From the NCBI GenBank assembly GCA_039707465.1, contig CM077645.1:147680503-147744502 (forward strand): 64,000 nucleotides of DNA, written 5' to 3'. Position numbers and translations under genes: made by a program. Below the pieces are notes generated by a model. The model made no database searches and had not been told where the DNA came from. It saw only the letters and a list, made by a program, of their open reading frames with translations. The stretch is from Rhabdophis nuchalis. Its lineage: Eukaryota; Chordata; Lepidosauria; Squamata; Natricidae. Positions 1-10,560 of this stretch are shown here, piece after piece (within the stretch, counting starts at the first letter, position 1; every line of letters begins with the position of its first letter).

Positions 1-124
1 ACACATGGGGAATGCTGGGGTAGAGTGGGGGAGATGTGGAACCTGATGTTAATCAACCACCTCCACTAATCTGGCAGTGCCAATTGGCAGTGCCAGGTCT
101 TTAGACCCTTGTGAAAGGATAGAA

Positions 125-773
125 TGGGTGTTGGCAACCCATGGCTCTGGAGATGCATGTAGCTCTTTCACCCCTCTGCCGTGGCTCCCTGTGGCCCTGT
201 CGTAGCAGAGGGATGAAAGAACTATTGCCCTGTTGCAGTGGTGGTAATGGGCAGAGCCTTATTGCGGGAGCGAAGCGCCGCTGTACTTGCCTTTGTGTGG
301 CAACAGGATTTTGCCTTCATTATAGAATTTGCTGTTGCTGCCAGCAAAGAGGGCTGGGAGAGAACAACCAAGGGGTGGGGGGGAGAGAAAGAAAGAAAGA
401 TGAGAGAGATAGGGAGATAGAGAAGAGAAAAAGAGAGATGAGGGAGGGAGAACGAGAGGGGAGGGAGAGAGATATGAGAGGGAGATAGAGAGATGAGAGA
501 AAGAGAGAGGGAGGGAGTGGGAGAAAGAGAGAGATGGGAATGTGGGAGGGAGATAAAGGGAGAGGGGAGAGGGATACATGTTTCCCATAGAAAAGAAGAC
601 ACCCAGAGCCAAAAAACCTGGGTAGGCATTGCTTGGGGGGGGGGGGGTCTTGAGTGTGAATGAGTGATATCAAGTTGACCACGCCTACCCAGGTTTTGTG
701 GCTCCTGGTGTTTGGTTTTCTGTGGGAAACATGTCCAAACAGCTCTTTGAGTGTTTAAGGTTGCAGACCCCTG
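125..773. mobile_element. hAT-type non-autonomous element (MITE)
   Basis: The 8-bp direct repeat ggatagaa occurs at 117-124 and 774-781, the target-duplication length typical of hAT transposons. The right end reads ggttgcagacccctg; the left end (tgggtgttggcaaccc) is a worn inverted match. The interior holds a GA-rich tract and a foldback (about 578-627 against 681-733, sharing cctgggtaggc and its complement). No transposase is visible. Confidence 0.65.
365..560. repeat. GA-rich low-complexity tract
   Basis: Irregular gaga/ggga purine tract on the plus strand, inside the hAT-type element. The reading frames over it (Ser/Leu/Pro-rich on minus, Arg/Glu-rich on plus) are products of low complexity. 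Confidence 0.9.
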
Positions 774-784
774 GGATAGAAGGG

Positions 785-1155
785 TAGTTTTATAGGTAGT
801 TTTCAATTTACAACCATTTTTAAAGCAACCATTCACAGTCACAATGGCAATGAAAAAGGGACTTAGAACCAGTCCTTGCACTTTAAGCCATCACACTGTT
901 CCTGTGGTCATATGATCAAAATTTGTGCTCTTGGCAATTGGCATACAGTATATTTATAATGGTTGCACCATCCTGCGGTTGCATGATCATTATTTGTGAT
1001 ATTTCCAGCCAGATTCTGATATCCAAAGTCAAAGGGGGAAGCCAGATTCGCTTAACTGTTATAGCAAAAAGGTTGCAAAATTGACATGACTCATTTAATG
1101 CCACATTGTTGAGTGATGGAAGTTTCGATCCCAATTGTGACAGTAACTTGAGGTC
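785..1155. repeat. degraded interspersed repeat
   Basis: Contains phrases such as caatttacaaccattttt and cccaattgtgac that recur in worn form at 18.55, 33.77-34.27 and 52.24-53.06 kb. This suggests one old foldback-type DNA element family. Ends are unclear and no gene is visible. Confidence 0.4.
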
Positions 1156-1335
1156 TCCTGTGTATTGTGAACAAAATTAATGTAGAATATTTTGAACAAG
1201 TGAAGAAGATTCTCCATTTGCTGCATTCAAATGGCTTTTTTGACTAGTTAGGAAGATTCAGAATGGAAAAGCAATTACCGTATTTTTCGGAGTATAAGAC
1301 GCACCAAGGTTTTGAAGAGGCAAATTACAAAAAAA

Positions 1336-1580
1336 TGTAGGTAGGTAGAAAGAGGGAGAGAGAGGGAGAGAAAGAAAGAGAAATACAGTAGGTAGGTAGA
1401 GAGAGTAGGTAGGTAGATAAAGGGATAGAAAGAGAGAAATAGAGAGAGAGAAATACAGTAAGTAGGTAGGGAGAGAGAGAGTGTATGTAGGTAGGTAGGT
1501 AAAAGGATAGAGAGAGAGAAATAGAGAAATACAGTAGGTAGGGAGAGAGAGAGTAGGTAGGTAGGTAGGTAGGTTGATGT
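1336..1580. repeat. (GTAG)n / GA simple repeat
   Basis: Alternating gtaggtag runs and gagagaga runs. The Leu/Ser/Tyr/Thr-rich minus-strand reading frames here are artefacts of the repeat. Confidence 0.9.
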
Positions 1581-1702
1581 TTCCAGGTGTATTTATCCAT
1601 GTCCTGGAGAAGGAAATCGCTGACAAACCTTAAAACTTTGTTTCTCCTGGCACAGAAACAGTTAAAGAGCCTTCCAAAAGAACTTTCCGAAAGTGTTCTA
1701 AC

Positions 1703-1833
1703 TCAGGGGTTCCCAAACATGGCAACTTTAAGACTTGTGGACTTCAATTCCTCGAATTCTCCAGCCAGCTATGTCCACAAGCTATGCTGGCTGGAGAATT
1801 CTGGGAGTTGAAATCCAAAGTCTTAAAGTTGCA
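1703..1833. mobile_element. palindromic MITE
   Basis: Near-perfect palindrome: aactttaagacttgtggact with gaattctccagccagc on the left, mirrored by gctggctggagaattc with gtcttaaagtt on the right. The outer end reads caggggttcccaaac. It lies inside the element at 1276-2287 and so inserted after it. Confidence 0.6.
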
Positions 1834-2289
1834 AAGTAACTAAACAACCTTCCGAAAGGGGGAAAAAAAGGGGGGGGGTTTGCACTTTGCATACCTCCCC
1901 CAAACTGCTCTTTCTCCGCAAAAACATGGCCGTTTTTCTTCAAAAAAAGGCATGGGGGGGGGGGCTTGCAGAGTGCTCCTGGGGGGTGAAAAATGAGCAA
2001 AAAACCGTCCCATTTATCGCGAAAACGGGCCATTTTTGTGTCAAATGAATTGAATGCATAGCCCTATGGAGGCTTATAGAGTGCTGCTGGGGGGGGGGGG
2101 CAAAAACTGCCCCAATTTAGGCTAATTTCTGCCCTCTCCAGCCCCCAGGAGCTCTTTGGAAGCCTCCATAAGGCTAGGCACAGCCATTTTGGTTTCGGAA
2201 GGCAAAAAATGCTGTATTTGATGTATAAGATTTTCAGCTTCTTTTTAGAGGAAAAAAGGTGCATCTTATACTCCAAAAAATACAGTATA

Positions 2290-3029
2290 TTATACTTCAG
2301 TTTAAAAATGGATTCATGATAGCATTAAAATGATTGAAGACCTTTCTATGAAACCGCATGCATAGGTAATAGGGATATTCCTTTTTATTTTATTTATTTT
2401 ATGTTTTATATGTTCATTTAGAATGGACAAGGATGGAAGTAAATGCCTAAAGTAATACTGAAAGGCAGCAAAACAGGTTTTAAACTGATTCTATGAGGCA
2501 AACATCCAGTTGATAACATAACAAGATATTTGAAGTGGGACAATATAACTAAATAGAAATAAAATGGGACAAAGAGGGCCTGATATTAGAGAAGAACTTA
2601 AAGGAGTATAACAAATTTGGAGGAGCGGAACCAATGCTATGCAATACCGTAACTTCCTTCAATTATATTAATCTTCGACGTTTGGTTCAGTGTTTGAAAA
2701 TAAAGTTGTTTATTCTACATTGCTTCAATACCCAGAACATCTCCTTGTCCTGATGAGAAACTTATATCAAAAAGCGACAGTACTATCAGAGCATAACAAA
2801 ACAGACTGGCTCCAGGTTAGGAAATGGATGAGAGATGGCGGTGCTCTATACATGTGAATGACAAAAGTAAGTGAACTTGTAGCATGATTAATTCATTTAA
2901 AGGGGAAATTAGAAACAGCATGAACATGAGGTGTTGAGTATGGGAATCCTGCTTTATTTAAAGAAAAATAATGATACGATATTCACTTTCCAAGGCTGAA
3001 TTTCACAATACTGTTATGTAGAAGTATGG

Positions 3030-3085
<56 letters not shown>

Positions 3086-3450
3086 TCTATCAATCTATCT
3101 TAAACTTTTAAAAAAGAAGGAAAAACTAATAGAAACTAATAATATAAAGTAAGAAAGAGAAAGAAAATGGGGGAAAAAAGCTAAAAGCACCAAAAAAGAA
3201 AATAGAAAAGAAAGATAAAAAACAAAAAAACTGTGCCCCCTGATTTAATTTTAAGTTCCCCTTGATGGTTTTCTAATAATTCTTCATTTGTTTTTTTTTC
3301 TGGTGCTTTTCTTCTATGCCATGCTTCTTGAGCTGAGATCTGCAAAGGAGTTTTCAGGACAACCCGCGTTTATATCTATTCCATATTCTAAATATGGAAT
3401 GTCTAATAAAATGTCTTTTAAAATACATTAATTTTTACTTTTTATTGTAC
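2290..3450. other. intron-like AT-rich sequence, no gene seen
   Basis: No supported coding or RNA gene. The only distinct feature is a (TG)n microsatellite at 3031-3083, followed by an A-rich purine tract to about 3230. Confidence 0.6.
3031..3083. repeat. (TG)n microsatellite
   Basis: About 26 uninterrupted TG units. Confidence 0.95.
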
Positions 3451-3451
3451 C

Positions 3452-3579
3452 GTAACTTTTTCCTGTGCACCACTTGGAGAGTCCAAGCATGGGTTAAATT
3501 CTGTCCTTCTGCCCAATGGACTGGATTGAATTTTCTGGCCACACCTCCTGGTCTCCTCTATTATTCAGTTTTCAATTCA
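3452..3579. repeat. DIRS-A left inverted terminal repeat
   Basis: Reads ttttcctgtgcaccacttgg, then gagagtccaagcatgggtta. The segment is the reverse complement of 10424-10560 with few mismatches. Related single ITRs occur at 16062-16150 and 52382-52520. Confidence 0.85.
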
Positions 3580-3898
3580 GTCCAGCCCATTCAGACACAC
3601 TTTAAAATTTGTCTCCAACAATTTTCCTATTTAGTTATATTTTTCTAGTTGTTTTTTCTTTTCAGATAGATAGAATTTTACCTTCAGCATAGCAGCAGCC
3701 TTCCCTTTCCCCTTGGTCATCCTGAAGCCTCCAAGGAGCGTAGGGAAGGGAGGCTGGGCTCTCCAGGCATCCAAGGAGAGTAGGGGAGGGAGGCTAAGCT
3801 CTCCAGGCGTCCTGGTTACCCAGGTACTGGGAGCGCCTAGCAGCCAGCTCTCTTCTGCTGGGGCTTGTCCTTATTGGTGACCCGCGCGACAAGACGCT

Positions 3899-4043
3899 TT
3901 GAAGGCTTACCCCCTTTTCCAGAGATGTTTCCCTCTCGGGGGGTCTAGATCTCCATCTTCCTCCCTGAGTGGGGGTACAGACCTATTTGATTGTGAGGTG
4001 GTCTCTGAGGGGGAGGATTTCCTCTCCCCTCGAGAGAGGTTTG
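3899..4043 (+). pseudogene. DIRS-A gag, 5' part before the ORF1-only insertion
   Basis: An open frame starting near 3899 (Ser/Gly-rich, then an acidic stretch) runs into the target duplication at 4031-4043. It resumes on the other side of the inserted element at 6003. The insertion therefore split the gag-like reading frame. No domain is recognisable in this short part, and assignment to gag rests on position between the left ITR and RT. Confidence 0.45.
4031..4043. repeat. target-site duplication, left copy
   Basis: cgagagaggtttg, identical to 6003-6015. These 13 bp flank the ORF1-only element precisely and are typical of LINE target-primed insertion. Confidence 0.9.
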
Positions 4044-6002
4044 TTATATTGAAAAAGTTTTATTGGTTTTTACAATTTTTCAATCGGGTAAGGTAAGGGA
4101 TACAAAGAAGTTTTGAGAACTTTCGCGTCGGAGTCATTGGCCCTTCCAGGGCTTCATAATAAATCGTTAAAGAAAAACATTTTTCATAAATACTACGAGG
4201 TGAAAACAAGTACATACTTCTAAATTCTCAGTTCCATGCTGTCATCCGTTTGCAAAAGTCCAGATACAGATGTTATACAATATTAATCAAAAGTCAAAGC
4301 AAAGTTATTTTTTTGATCTAAGTCTCTTGGCAATTGTGTCTTCTCCCTCCAGGCCCCCAGCGGGCGGGGCCGTGGCCCCCCCCCCGTCCCCCCTGGATCT
4401 TCCCCCAGGACAGAGGAATGTTTTTTAAGAAAGGCTTCCGCCTCAGCAATTGTTTTAATCCTTATTCTTCCTCCTTCCCAGAACACCAACATTCCTTCAG
4501 GCATCGCCCACTTGAACCAAATCCTATGGTCATACAATTTTTTGGATAAGAAGGAAAATTTCCTTCTCATCTCTCTTAATTTTTTTAGGGATCTGCTTCA
4601 AGATAGCGACTACTTTTTGCTGGTAAATTAACGGACCACCCCTCTGTGCCTTCAAAATTCCCTCCCTGGTTGACCTCCTAACAAATTTAATATGTATCTC
4701 TCTGGGTACCTCATTTATCCTGGCATATGCAGAATTTATTCTGTAGACTAGGTCAATGTCCCCCCTGATCTCATCTTTAGGTTTGTGTAAATAGTCTGCT
4801 AAAATTGTACTCATGAGATCAGGAAGGCATTCACCAGATTCCTCAGAAATATTCTGAAATCTTAAAAAATATGTCATCCTTTCAAAATCCATCCTAGACA
4901 TATGCCCATTTAATTCTCCAATCTCACTATTAACATTTTTAAGCTCTCCCTTTGCCCCAGCCAGCCCCCCTTGCAGCTCTTCAGTCTTCTGTGTGTTTTC
5001 CAGCACTTGTTTCCGTGTTTCCTGAATATCCTGTTTTAAGCTGGTACGATCTTCTCTCAAAGCCTTAATTTCTTGCACCAAAGTTTGTAACACATTCTCC
5101 ATAGATTTCATTCTTTGTTCCAAACCTGCCAGTTCTGATTTTTGTGCCATGGTAAGCTGTTAAAGTCAGTGTCACTAAAATGGCGTTTTTTGGGTGGGGC
5201 TGGTGAAGCAGTTCAGGAGAGAAGAAAAAGTTCAAATCAGGATTACAAAAAAGAGAAAGTTCAAGACCCAAAGAGAAAACACTTTTCACAATCAATAGTT
5301 GTAGCAAAGAAAGCGCTCCAGGGAAGGAATCAATTAGTCCAAGAAAATCTTCATTAATAGCGAGAGGAAGTCCGTATCACAAAGGGATGTTGGTAACTTT
5401 CCATAAGTGAAATAGTCATTCAGGAACAACGGGAAGCCATCTTCCACCGCCCAAACTGAGAGCCGGCAGGAGAGAATAGTAAAAGAAAGATTGTTTCCAG
5501 CCAGCCGGACTTAGATACATTTTAGAAAGACAAGCCGCAAATCACTTTCCCTTGCTTCAAAGCCATCCGGATTTAGGATATCCGCTTCCTCGCAACGAGG
5601 AGCCATTTCCAAGCGCCGCTTTAAATCCAAGGGGGGGTTTGGCAACAAACACCCCCCTCCAAGTTCTTTTCAATCCAGGATGACAGCAAAAATATATTTA
5701 AAACCGCTCACTCCTCACCTCGCCGCCAAAGTCCCGGAGAGCCTTCCGACCCGAACGTCCAGCTCTCTCCATATTCACCATACGTTGCCGTCCACCATTG
5801 GCGAAGGGAAGCCCCCCCGCAGCATGTCCTTCTTCACCTAGGCCAAAGACTGCCGCGGGGGGGAACCGACCCAGGCAAGCCAGCCCTACGGGAGACCCCC
5901 AAAAAGGGGCGTCTCGCCCCCGTGGGGGGGCAGAAAAAAGAGCAAAGCGGCGGACAAGCCCAAAGACTCGTCCGTCGCCGCTGGAAGGCGGAACCGGAAG
6001 TC
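4044..6002 (-). mobile_element. ORF1-only L1-like retrotransposon, copy A (HAL1-like)
   Basis: A complete ~1.96-kb minus-strand element bounded by an exact 13-bp target duplication. From 5' to 3' it has a GC-rich leader of about 850 bp (6002-5151) starting cttccggttccg, one L1-type ORF1 (5150-4283, one frameshift), and a short 3' region ending in aaaaaccaataaaacttttt, then caatataa. There is no ORF2 or reverse transcriptase. Copy B at 39054-41050 has the same start, end and order of parts. The element is antisense to its DIRS host. A shared ORF2 deletion in a master copy is the simplest explanation; two independent identical deletions are unlikely. Confidence 0.8.
4283..5150 (-). pseudogene. 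L1-type ORF1 protein, frameshifted (copy A)
   Basis: The first frame (5150-4530) starts MAQKSELAGLEQRMKSMENV and gives an N-terminal coiled coil of about 85 residues. An RRM-like stretch follows with ERMTYFLRFQN and then AYARINEVPREIHIKFVRRS. The C-terminal part continues in the next frame (to 4283) with FKWAMPEGMLVFWEGGRIRI. Comparison with copy B (gagattcaagaagg there, gagatgagaagg here) points to a 2-base loss near 4570 as the frameshift. The family (Transposase_22 / L1 ORF1p) forms RNA-binding trimers that act as nucleic-acid chaperones in retrotransposition. This copy cannot make a complete protein. Confidence 0.85.
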
Positions 6003-6016
6003 CGAGAGAGGTTTGA

Positions 6017-7276
6017 CAATGGCGGGGACCTGTCTAGTGGAAGACCAGGATCCTGCTCTCTTGGCAGAAATGCAGGAGCGCAACCCCCGACATCCCAGAT
6101 CCCAGAACAGGCTCCTCACGTCAACCCTTGCCACTAGCCCCCCAGGCTCCACAAGTGGCTCTGACCCATAAGGACCGCTCTCGGTCCCACAAGGCATCTT
6201 CTCCTCCCCCATCAGTAGCCAGTACTGATTCAGTATGGGACGATGGGGATGTGGGGGATCAGGAATTATCGGATGACGAAAATATGATTCCCAATAAACC
6301 TGCCTTCACAGGGTTATTCCAGCATAGTCTATTCAAAGCCATTCTTTTCAAGGCGAAGGTAGCAACACACATGGTTTTGCCGACACCGCCAGAGCAGGCT
6401 ACTACGGATTCTGAGCATCACAGTAAAGGGTTGTTTGACGAGAAACTTCCAGCTCAGGAAATTGTTCCTTCACCCAAACTTTTTAAAGACCTGGTCTAAT
6501 GCCAGTGGAACCAGGCACTCTTGCCAACCCCAAGGGGAATGACAAAATGTTTTTACTCTGTTGAATCCTCCATGGAGGAGATTCTTAAGCTTCCCTCCCT
6601 TGACCCTCCAGTGGCGGCTCTGATGTCCTTGTCGGTACTCCCACCTGACCTTCTAGAAGGGCTTAAGGTGGAGGATAAGAGCTGAACGGGCTTCCCATAA
6701 AACTCACCAAGCCACAGCATGGGCCATTAAGGCAGCTACCTCTGTCTCCTTTAACAGGGCCACAATTGCCTGGCTTCGCCAATTGCTCACTCAGTTGCCT
6801 GCAGGGGACCCCAGACTGCGCCATGATGTAAATAAGATTATGACTGCGATGGAATATTCTGCCGATGCTACCCTTAATGCAGCGAAGTTTGCTTCGCACA
6901 CGATGGCATCCAATTTCACTTCTCGTCAACTCCTATGGCTCTGCCATTGGAATGCAGACATGAGATCAAAATGGAAGATTGCTTCCTCCCCCTATAAGGG
7001 ATGAAACTCTTTGAGGAGGCCTTAGATTCAGTGTTAATTGAGAATAAAGACAAGCAGAAGGTGATGCCTTCTGTGTCCCGAAAGACAGACCATAAACAGG
7101 CTTCCGTAAACAGGCTTCCCGTCAATCTGACCCTCAACCCAGCATGTCCTCATTTCAGCGTCCTTACGCTCAGGGGACCGACTGCTCTCAGGACAGGCAG
7201 CCATTTCAGGATAGGAACCATCACCAGCCCCTTTCGAGGAGGGTCTGGAAACAGACCCTTCCATCGAAACAAGTGA
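6017..7276 (+). pseudogene. DIRS-A gag-like region
   Basis: A chain of overlapping plus-strand frames (about 6128-6499, 6663-7000 and 7001-7276) with matching composition. It begins with a Ser/Pro-rich, acidic region (SVWDDGDVGDQELSDDENM), followed by a central helical part with AIKAATSVSFNRATIAWLRQ. A basic/Arg-Gly-rich tail lies just before RT. The position between the left ITR and RT, and this layout, fit the gag-like first ORF of DIRS elements. Several stops and frame changes interrupt it. There is no zinc knuckle, and the function is inferred mainly from position. Confidence 0.55.
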
Positions 7277-7298
7277 CCACCATCCCAACCCTCCCATA

Positions 7299-8400
7299 GT
7301 GGGGGCGGCTTCAACTTCTCACTGCCCATTGGGAAGAGATCACCTCAGATGCATGGATGATCCAAACGATCCAGCTGGGCCTCACCCTGGAATTCCTCTC
7401 CCCTCCCCCGTGCCACTTCATTCATTGCCTGATCCCCAGGTGTTCCATCAAAAGGAACCTCACGGAGGCAAAGATTCGTCACCTTGGGGAAATCAGGGTC
7501 ATTGAGCCAGTCCCTCCTGGGCAAGAACACAGGGGGGTTGACTCTATTCTATTTCTAGTCCTCAAAAGCATGGGTGGGTGGGTGGAGAGCGATACTAAAT
7601 TTAAAGAATTTGAACGCTCGTTTGGCCTACAAGAAGTTCAAAATGCAGTCCATGCAATCTATCCTTGGCTGCATCCGGGAAGGGGAATTCTTAACATCGA
7701 TTGATCTGAAGGAGGCGTATCCCCATGTCCCCATCAGACCTGCACACAGACGTTACCTGAAGTTCTTCTATGCCGGCACCCACTTTCAGTACAGGGCCCT
7801 TCTGTTCAGCCTGTCATCAGCCCCAAGGACATTCACAAAGATTCTGTCTGCAGTCACAGCTCACCTGAAGACATGCCCCTTTGACCTTCAATGTTATGTA
7901 GACGATGTATTGATCCAGTCGTTGACTCCAGCTCAAGCGGTTCACGACCCTTGCATCGCCATGCGGACTCTGCAAAATTACAGCTTTACAGTCAACATAG
8001 AAAAGATGGTCGTGGGGCTGACCACTTTCGCGTCAAGGTGGCCCAGGTACAGTGGACAGCTTGCGACCTCTCATAACATCAATTGGTTAGAGCAGAGGGC
8101 AGTCAGGCTGGCATTTCAGAAATTCCTGCGCAACATCCAGGTCATCATGTGCTCATACTTACCGACAACATAGCTACATAGGCCCATATAAACTGGCAGG
8201 GTGGCACCAGGGTCACGATCTCTCATGGCGGAGGCAGAGGGGATCGGGCAATGGGCGGAGCATCACCTGCAGAGCACATCTCTGGGGTGGACAATACCCA
8301 GGCAGATTGGCTGAGTCAAACCACCCTGGACTACTTGGAGTGGTGTCTTCACCCACAGCTCTTCTGACAATTATTGGTCGTCCCTGATTCGACCTGTTCA
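7299..8400 (+). pseudogene. DIRS-A reverse transcriptase / RNase H
   Basis: The RT core is clear in the frame 7574-8173: SIDLKEAYPHVPIRPAHRRY, then YRALLFSLSSAPRTFTKIL, then the catalytic YVDD box in LQCYVDDVLIQ at about 7891-7925. RNase H traces follow after frame changes: TDNIAT with NWQGGTR near 8165-8215, and EHISGVDNTQADWLSQ near 8262-8315. These are characteristic of DIRS RT-RH. Upstream (7299-7570) carries the RT N-terminal part in other frames. At least three frame breaks and stops make it inactive. The host enzyme would copy element RNA into DNA. Confidence 0.85.
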
Positions 8401-8643
8401 CCACGCCGGAGAATGCCCAACTCCCTCGCTACTTCACCAGGTACCAGTGTCCCAGGGCGGAATGGATCGATGCTCTCTGCTGCCCTTGGCCCCTGGGCCT
8501 GCTTTATACCTTTCCACCATTGGCCCTCATCCCCAGGTTAATCAGGAAAATACTACAGGAACAAGCGGAGGTCCTTGTGATAGCTCCATATTGGCCCAGA
8601 CGAACATGGTTTTCCGATCTGACCGTCTCTCCATAGCAAGCTC

Positions 8644-9752
8644 TTGGAAGATACCTCAGGAATCAGTCTCCCTCAGCCAGGGGGCGGTTACTCATCCAGA
8701 GCCCCAGTGGCTCAAACTAGCCATCTGGCACTTGAGAGGGACCTCCTGAGGAGGGCCAAGGATTCCAACAATGTCATCAAGACCATTCAGGCGTCAAGAC
8801 GTCCCTCAACCATAAGGATCTATGATGCCAATTGGGCTACCTTCTCTCACTGGTGCACGGAGCACTGTATTCTGCCTGTTTCTGCTTTTTTCCCGCATAC
8901 CTTGGAATTTCTCCAAGGGGGCCTGGATAAAGGCTTGGCTCCCAACACCTTATATCTCCAGATTGCCACCTTATCTATTGTGCTTTCCACCAACAATGGC
9001 CACCTAGCAGACACCCGGAGGTGCATAGTTTCTTGCGTGGGGCTGCCAACCTTAGTCCTCAGATTGTCCACAGGAATCCCTCCTGGGATCTGGCCATGGT
9101 GCTTAGGGCGCTTACCAAGGCTCCCTTTGAGCCGATTTGCCAGTCTTCTTTGCGCCACCTCTTAAAACTGCCTTTCTCATGGTGATTACATCAGCCCGCA
9201 GAGTTTTGAAGATAGCGGCCTTGTTGGTTCGGGATGATTTGTGTACCATTCACTCTGACAGGGTTGTCCTTCGTCTTGATCCGTACTTTTTACCAAAGAT
9301 CAACTCGGATTTTGTCTTTCCGGACTTTTATCCGCATCCCAGTCATCCCTGAGAACATCATTGACACTCCCTCGATGTCCGCAGAGCAATCAAGACATAC
9401 ATTAAATGCACTGCTTCCTTTCGTCACTCAGAGGCCCTCTGTCGCTTTTCAACTGGCATCCATGGGCCACAAAGTTACCTCGTCCACCATCGGTTAATGG
9501 ATCAAGTCATGCATCTCTTTTGTCTACGAACAACAGGGCAGATCGGCCCCTTCTCGAGTGATGGCACACTCAACATGTAGTGTGGCTACCATGACGGCCT
9601 GGGCCACCCAGGCATCAGTTGAGATCTGCAAAGCTGCGACTTGGATGTCCCTATTGTTATTTGTCAGACACTACAAACTGGACAAATTTGCATCTGCGGA
9701 TGCTGCCTTTGGCAGGAGAGTATTGCAGACCATTGTTTCCAGACCTCAATAG
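8644..9752 (+). pseudogene. DIRS-A tyrosine recombinase (YR)
   Basis: The N-terminal core-binding part is in frame 8644-9160: SRRPSTIRIYDANWATFSHW, then LDKGLAPNTLYLQIATLS. The catalytic half follows in other frames: SARRVLKIAALLVRDDLC near 9190-9245, AHSTCSVAT near 9560-9590, and FVRHYKLDKF near 9658-9690. In DIRS-type YRs the HxxR box normally has Arg where this copy has Cys (HSTC), so a catalytic residue is lost besides the frameshifts. The enzyme would integrate circular DNA intermediates without target duplication, unlike an integrase. Confidence 0.8.
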
Positions 9753-9805
9753 GGTTGGGTTTTTGTTGTTGCGCCCTCCCTTGGGCATAATTTGCTTGGG
9801 TATGT

Positions 9806-9895
9806 CCCATGCTTGGACTCTCCAAGCAGCGCACAGGAAAATGGCCATTTGCTTACCTGAAGGGTCCTTTTCTGTGCGCTGCTGGAGAGTCCAAA
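9806..9895. repeat. DIRS-A internal complementary region
   Basis: The first half (catgcttggactctccaagc) is the reverse complement of the left ITR. The second half (gcttacctgaagggtccttt) is complementary to the outer end of the right ITR. Carrying both element ends inverted and side by side is the diagnostic DIRS feature used to rebuild the termini. Confidence 0.8.
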
Positions 9896-9993
9896 CCCTC
9901 CTTAGGGTACCTCCTTTTCACCAAAATTGGAATACATTACCAGCTATTGACTTTGACAGACTTTGACATGGACTTGTCTTACACGGGACCATG

Positions 9994-10415
9994 TGTTGGG
10001 GATATCTCCTTTAGGAGACAGAAAGTTGTGCAGCGGAATGTGCAGCTAGAAAAACTGTTGCTAGTAGACACAAGGAGAGAGTCTCAGACACTGATAGTAA
10101 AAACAAGTACCTTTACTTGTGATGTAAAACTAAACTACTGCTTCACAAGCAGTGATAGTAGATAGTGAATCAAATACAGTGCTTAACTCACAAACAATTG
10201 CTTACAGTTGCAATCCACAATTCTTCCTTGTTCAGTCAGTCAGTCAATCAATCAGTCACAGGGAGCAGAGAGAGAGTGTGAGCTCTCCTGGCTTCCTCTT
10301 ACTGCTGAGATAATTACAGCTGCTAATTACATTCAAACATTTAAAGTAACAAAGACCATTTGTCATCATGGCTTATATATATAGCCTACTCAACACTAAG
10401 ATTATACTCCTAACA
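9994..10415. mobile_element. probable solo LTR inserted in DIRS-A
   Basis: 422 bp starting tgttggggat and ending cctaaca (TG...CA), flanked by ccatg (9989-9993) and ctatg (10416-10420), 4 of 5 matching. It lies between the internal complementary region and the right ITR and has no similarity to DIRS parts. A TATA-like ttatatatatag occurs at about 10374. This fits a solo LTR of an ERV or Ty3-type element; orientation and family are not determined. Confidence 0.55.
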
Positions 10416-10423
10416 CTATGCCT

Positions 10424-10560
10424 TCATTGAAAACTGAATAATAGAGGAGAACAGAAGGCGTGGCCAGAAAATTCAATCCAGTCCATTGGGCAGAAGGACA
10501 AAATTTAACCCATGCTTGGACTCTTCTGCAGCACACAGAAAAGTACCCTTCAGGTAAGCC
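10424..10560. repeat. DIRS-A right inverted terminal repeat
   Basis: Reverse complement of 3452-3579, ending with gtacccttcaggtaagcc. It extends a little further outward than the left copy. Confidence 0.85.

Larger units (their letters stand above)
1276..2287. mobile_element. foldback DNA element with 'ataagacgcacc' termini
   Basis: The left end (taccgtatttttcggagtat, then aagacgcacc) and the right end (ggtgcatcttatactcc, then aaaaaatacagta) are inverted copies. The same terminus pair or one end recurs at 16146-16192, 28379-29048 and 38067-38151. The interior differs between copies; here it holds a tetranucleotide array, a palindromic MITE and poly-G/poly-A-rich sequence. No coding capacity is visible. 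The flanking duplication is not clear beyond a possible TA. Confidence 0.55.
3452..10560 (+). mobile_element. DIRS-A, near full-length DIRS-type retrotransposon
   Basis: The element has DIRS architecture. Inverted terminal repeats lie at 3452-3579 and 10424-10560. A gag-like frame, a DIRS-type reverse transcriptase/RNase H and a tyrosine recombinase follow in order. An internal complementary region at 9806-9895 repeats both outer ends in inverted form. Without the two insertions it carries (4044-6002 and 9994-10415) it would be about 4.7 kb, close to the usual size of the order. All frames carry stops and frameshifts, so the copy is dead. Exact ends are judged by matching the two ITRs. Confidence 0.85.

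Noticed and set aside
222..682. Ser/Leu/Pro-rich proteins on the minus strand
   Set aside because: Reverse complement of a GA-rich simple tract.
1336..1580. CRISPR-like or satellite array
   Set aside because: Irregular tetranucleotide and GA runs with no unique spacers.
4334..4549. Plus-strand protein frames across 4.3-6.0 kb
   Set aside because: Antisense shadows of the minus-strand ORF1-only element and its GC-rich leader.
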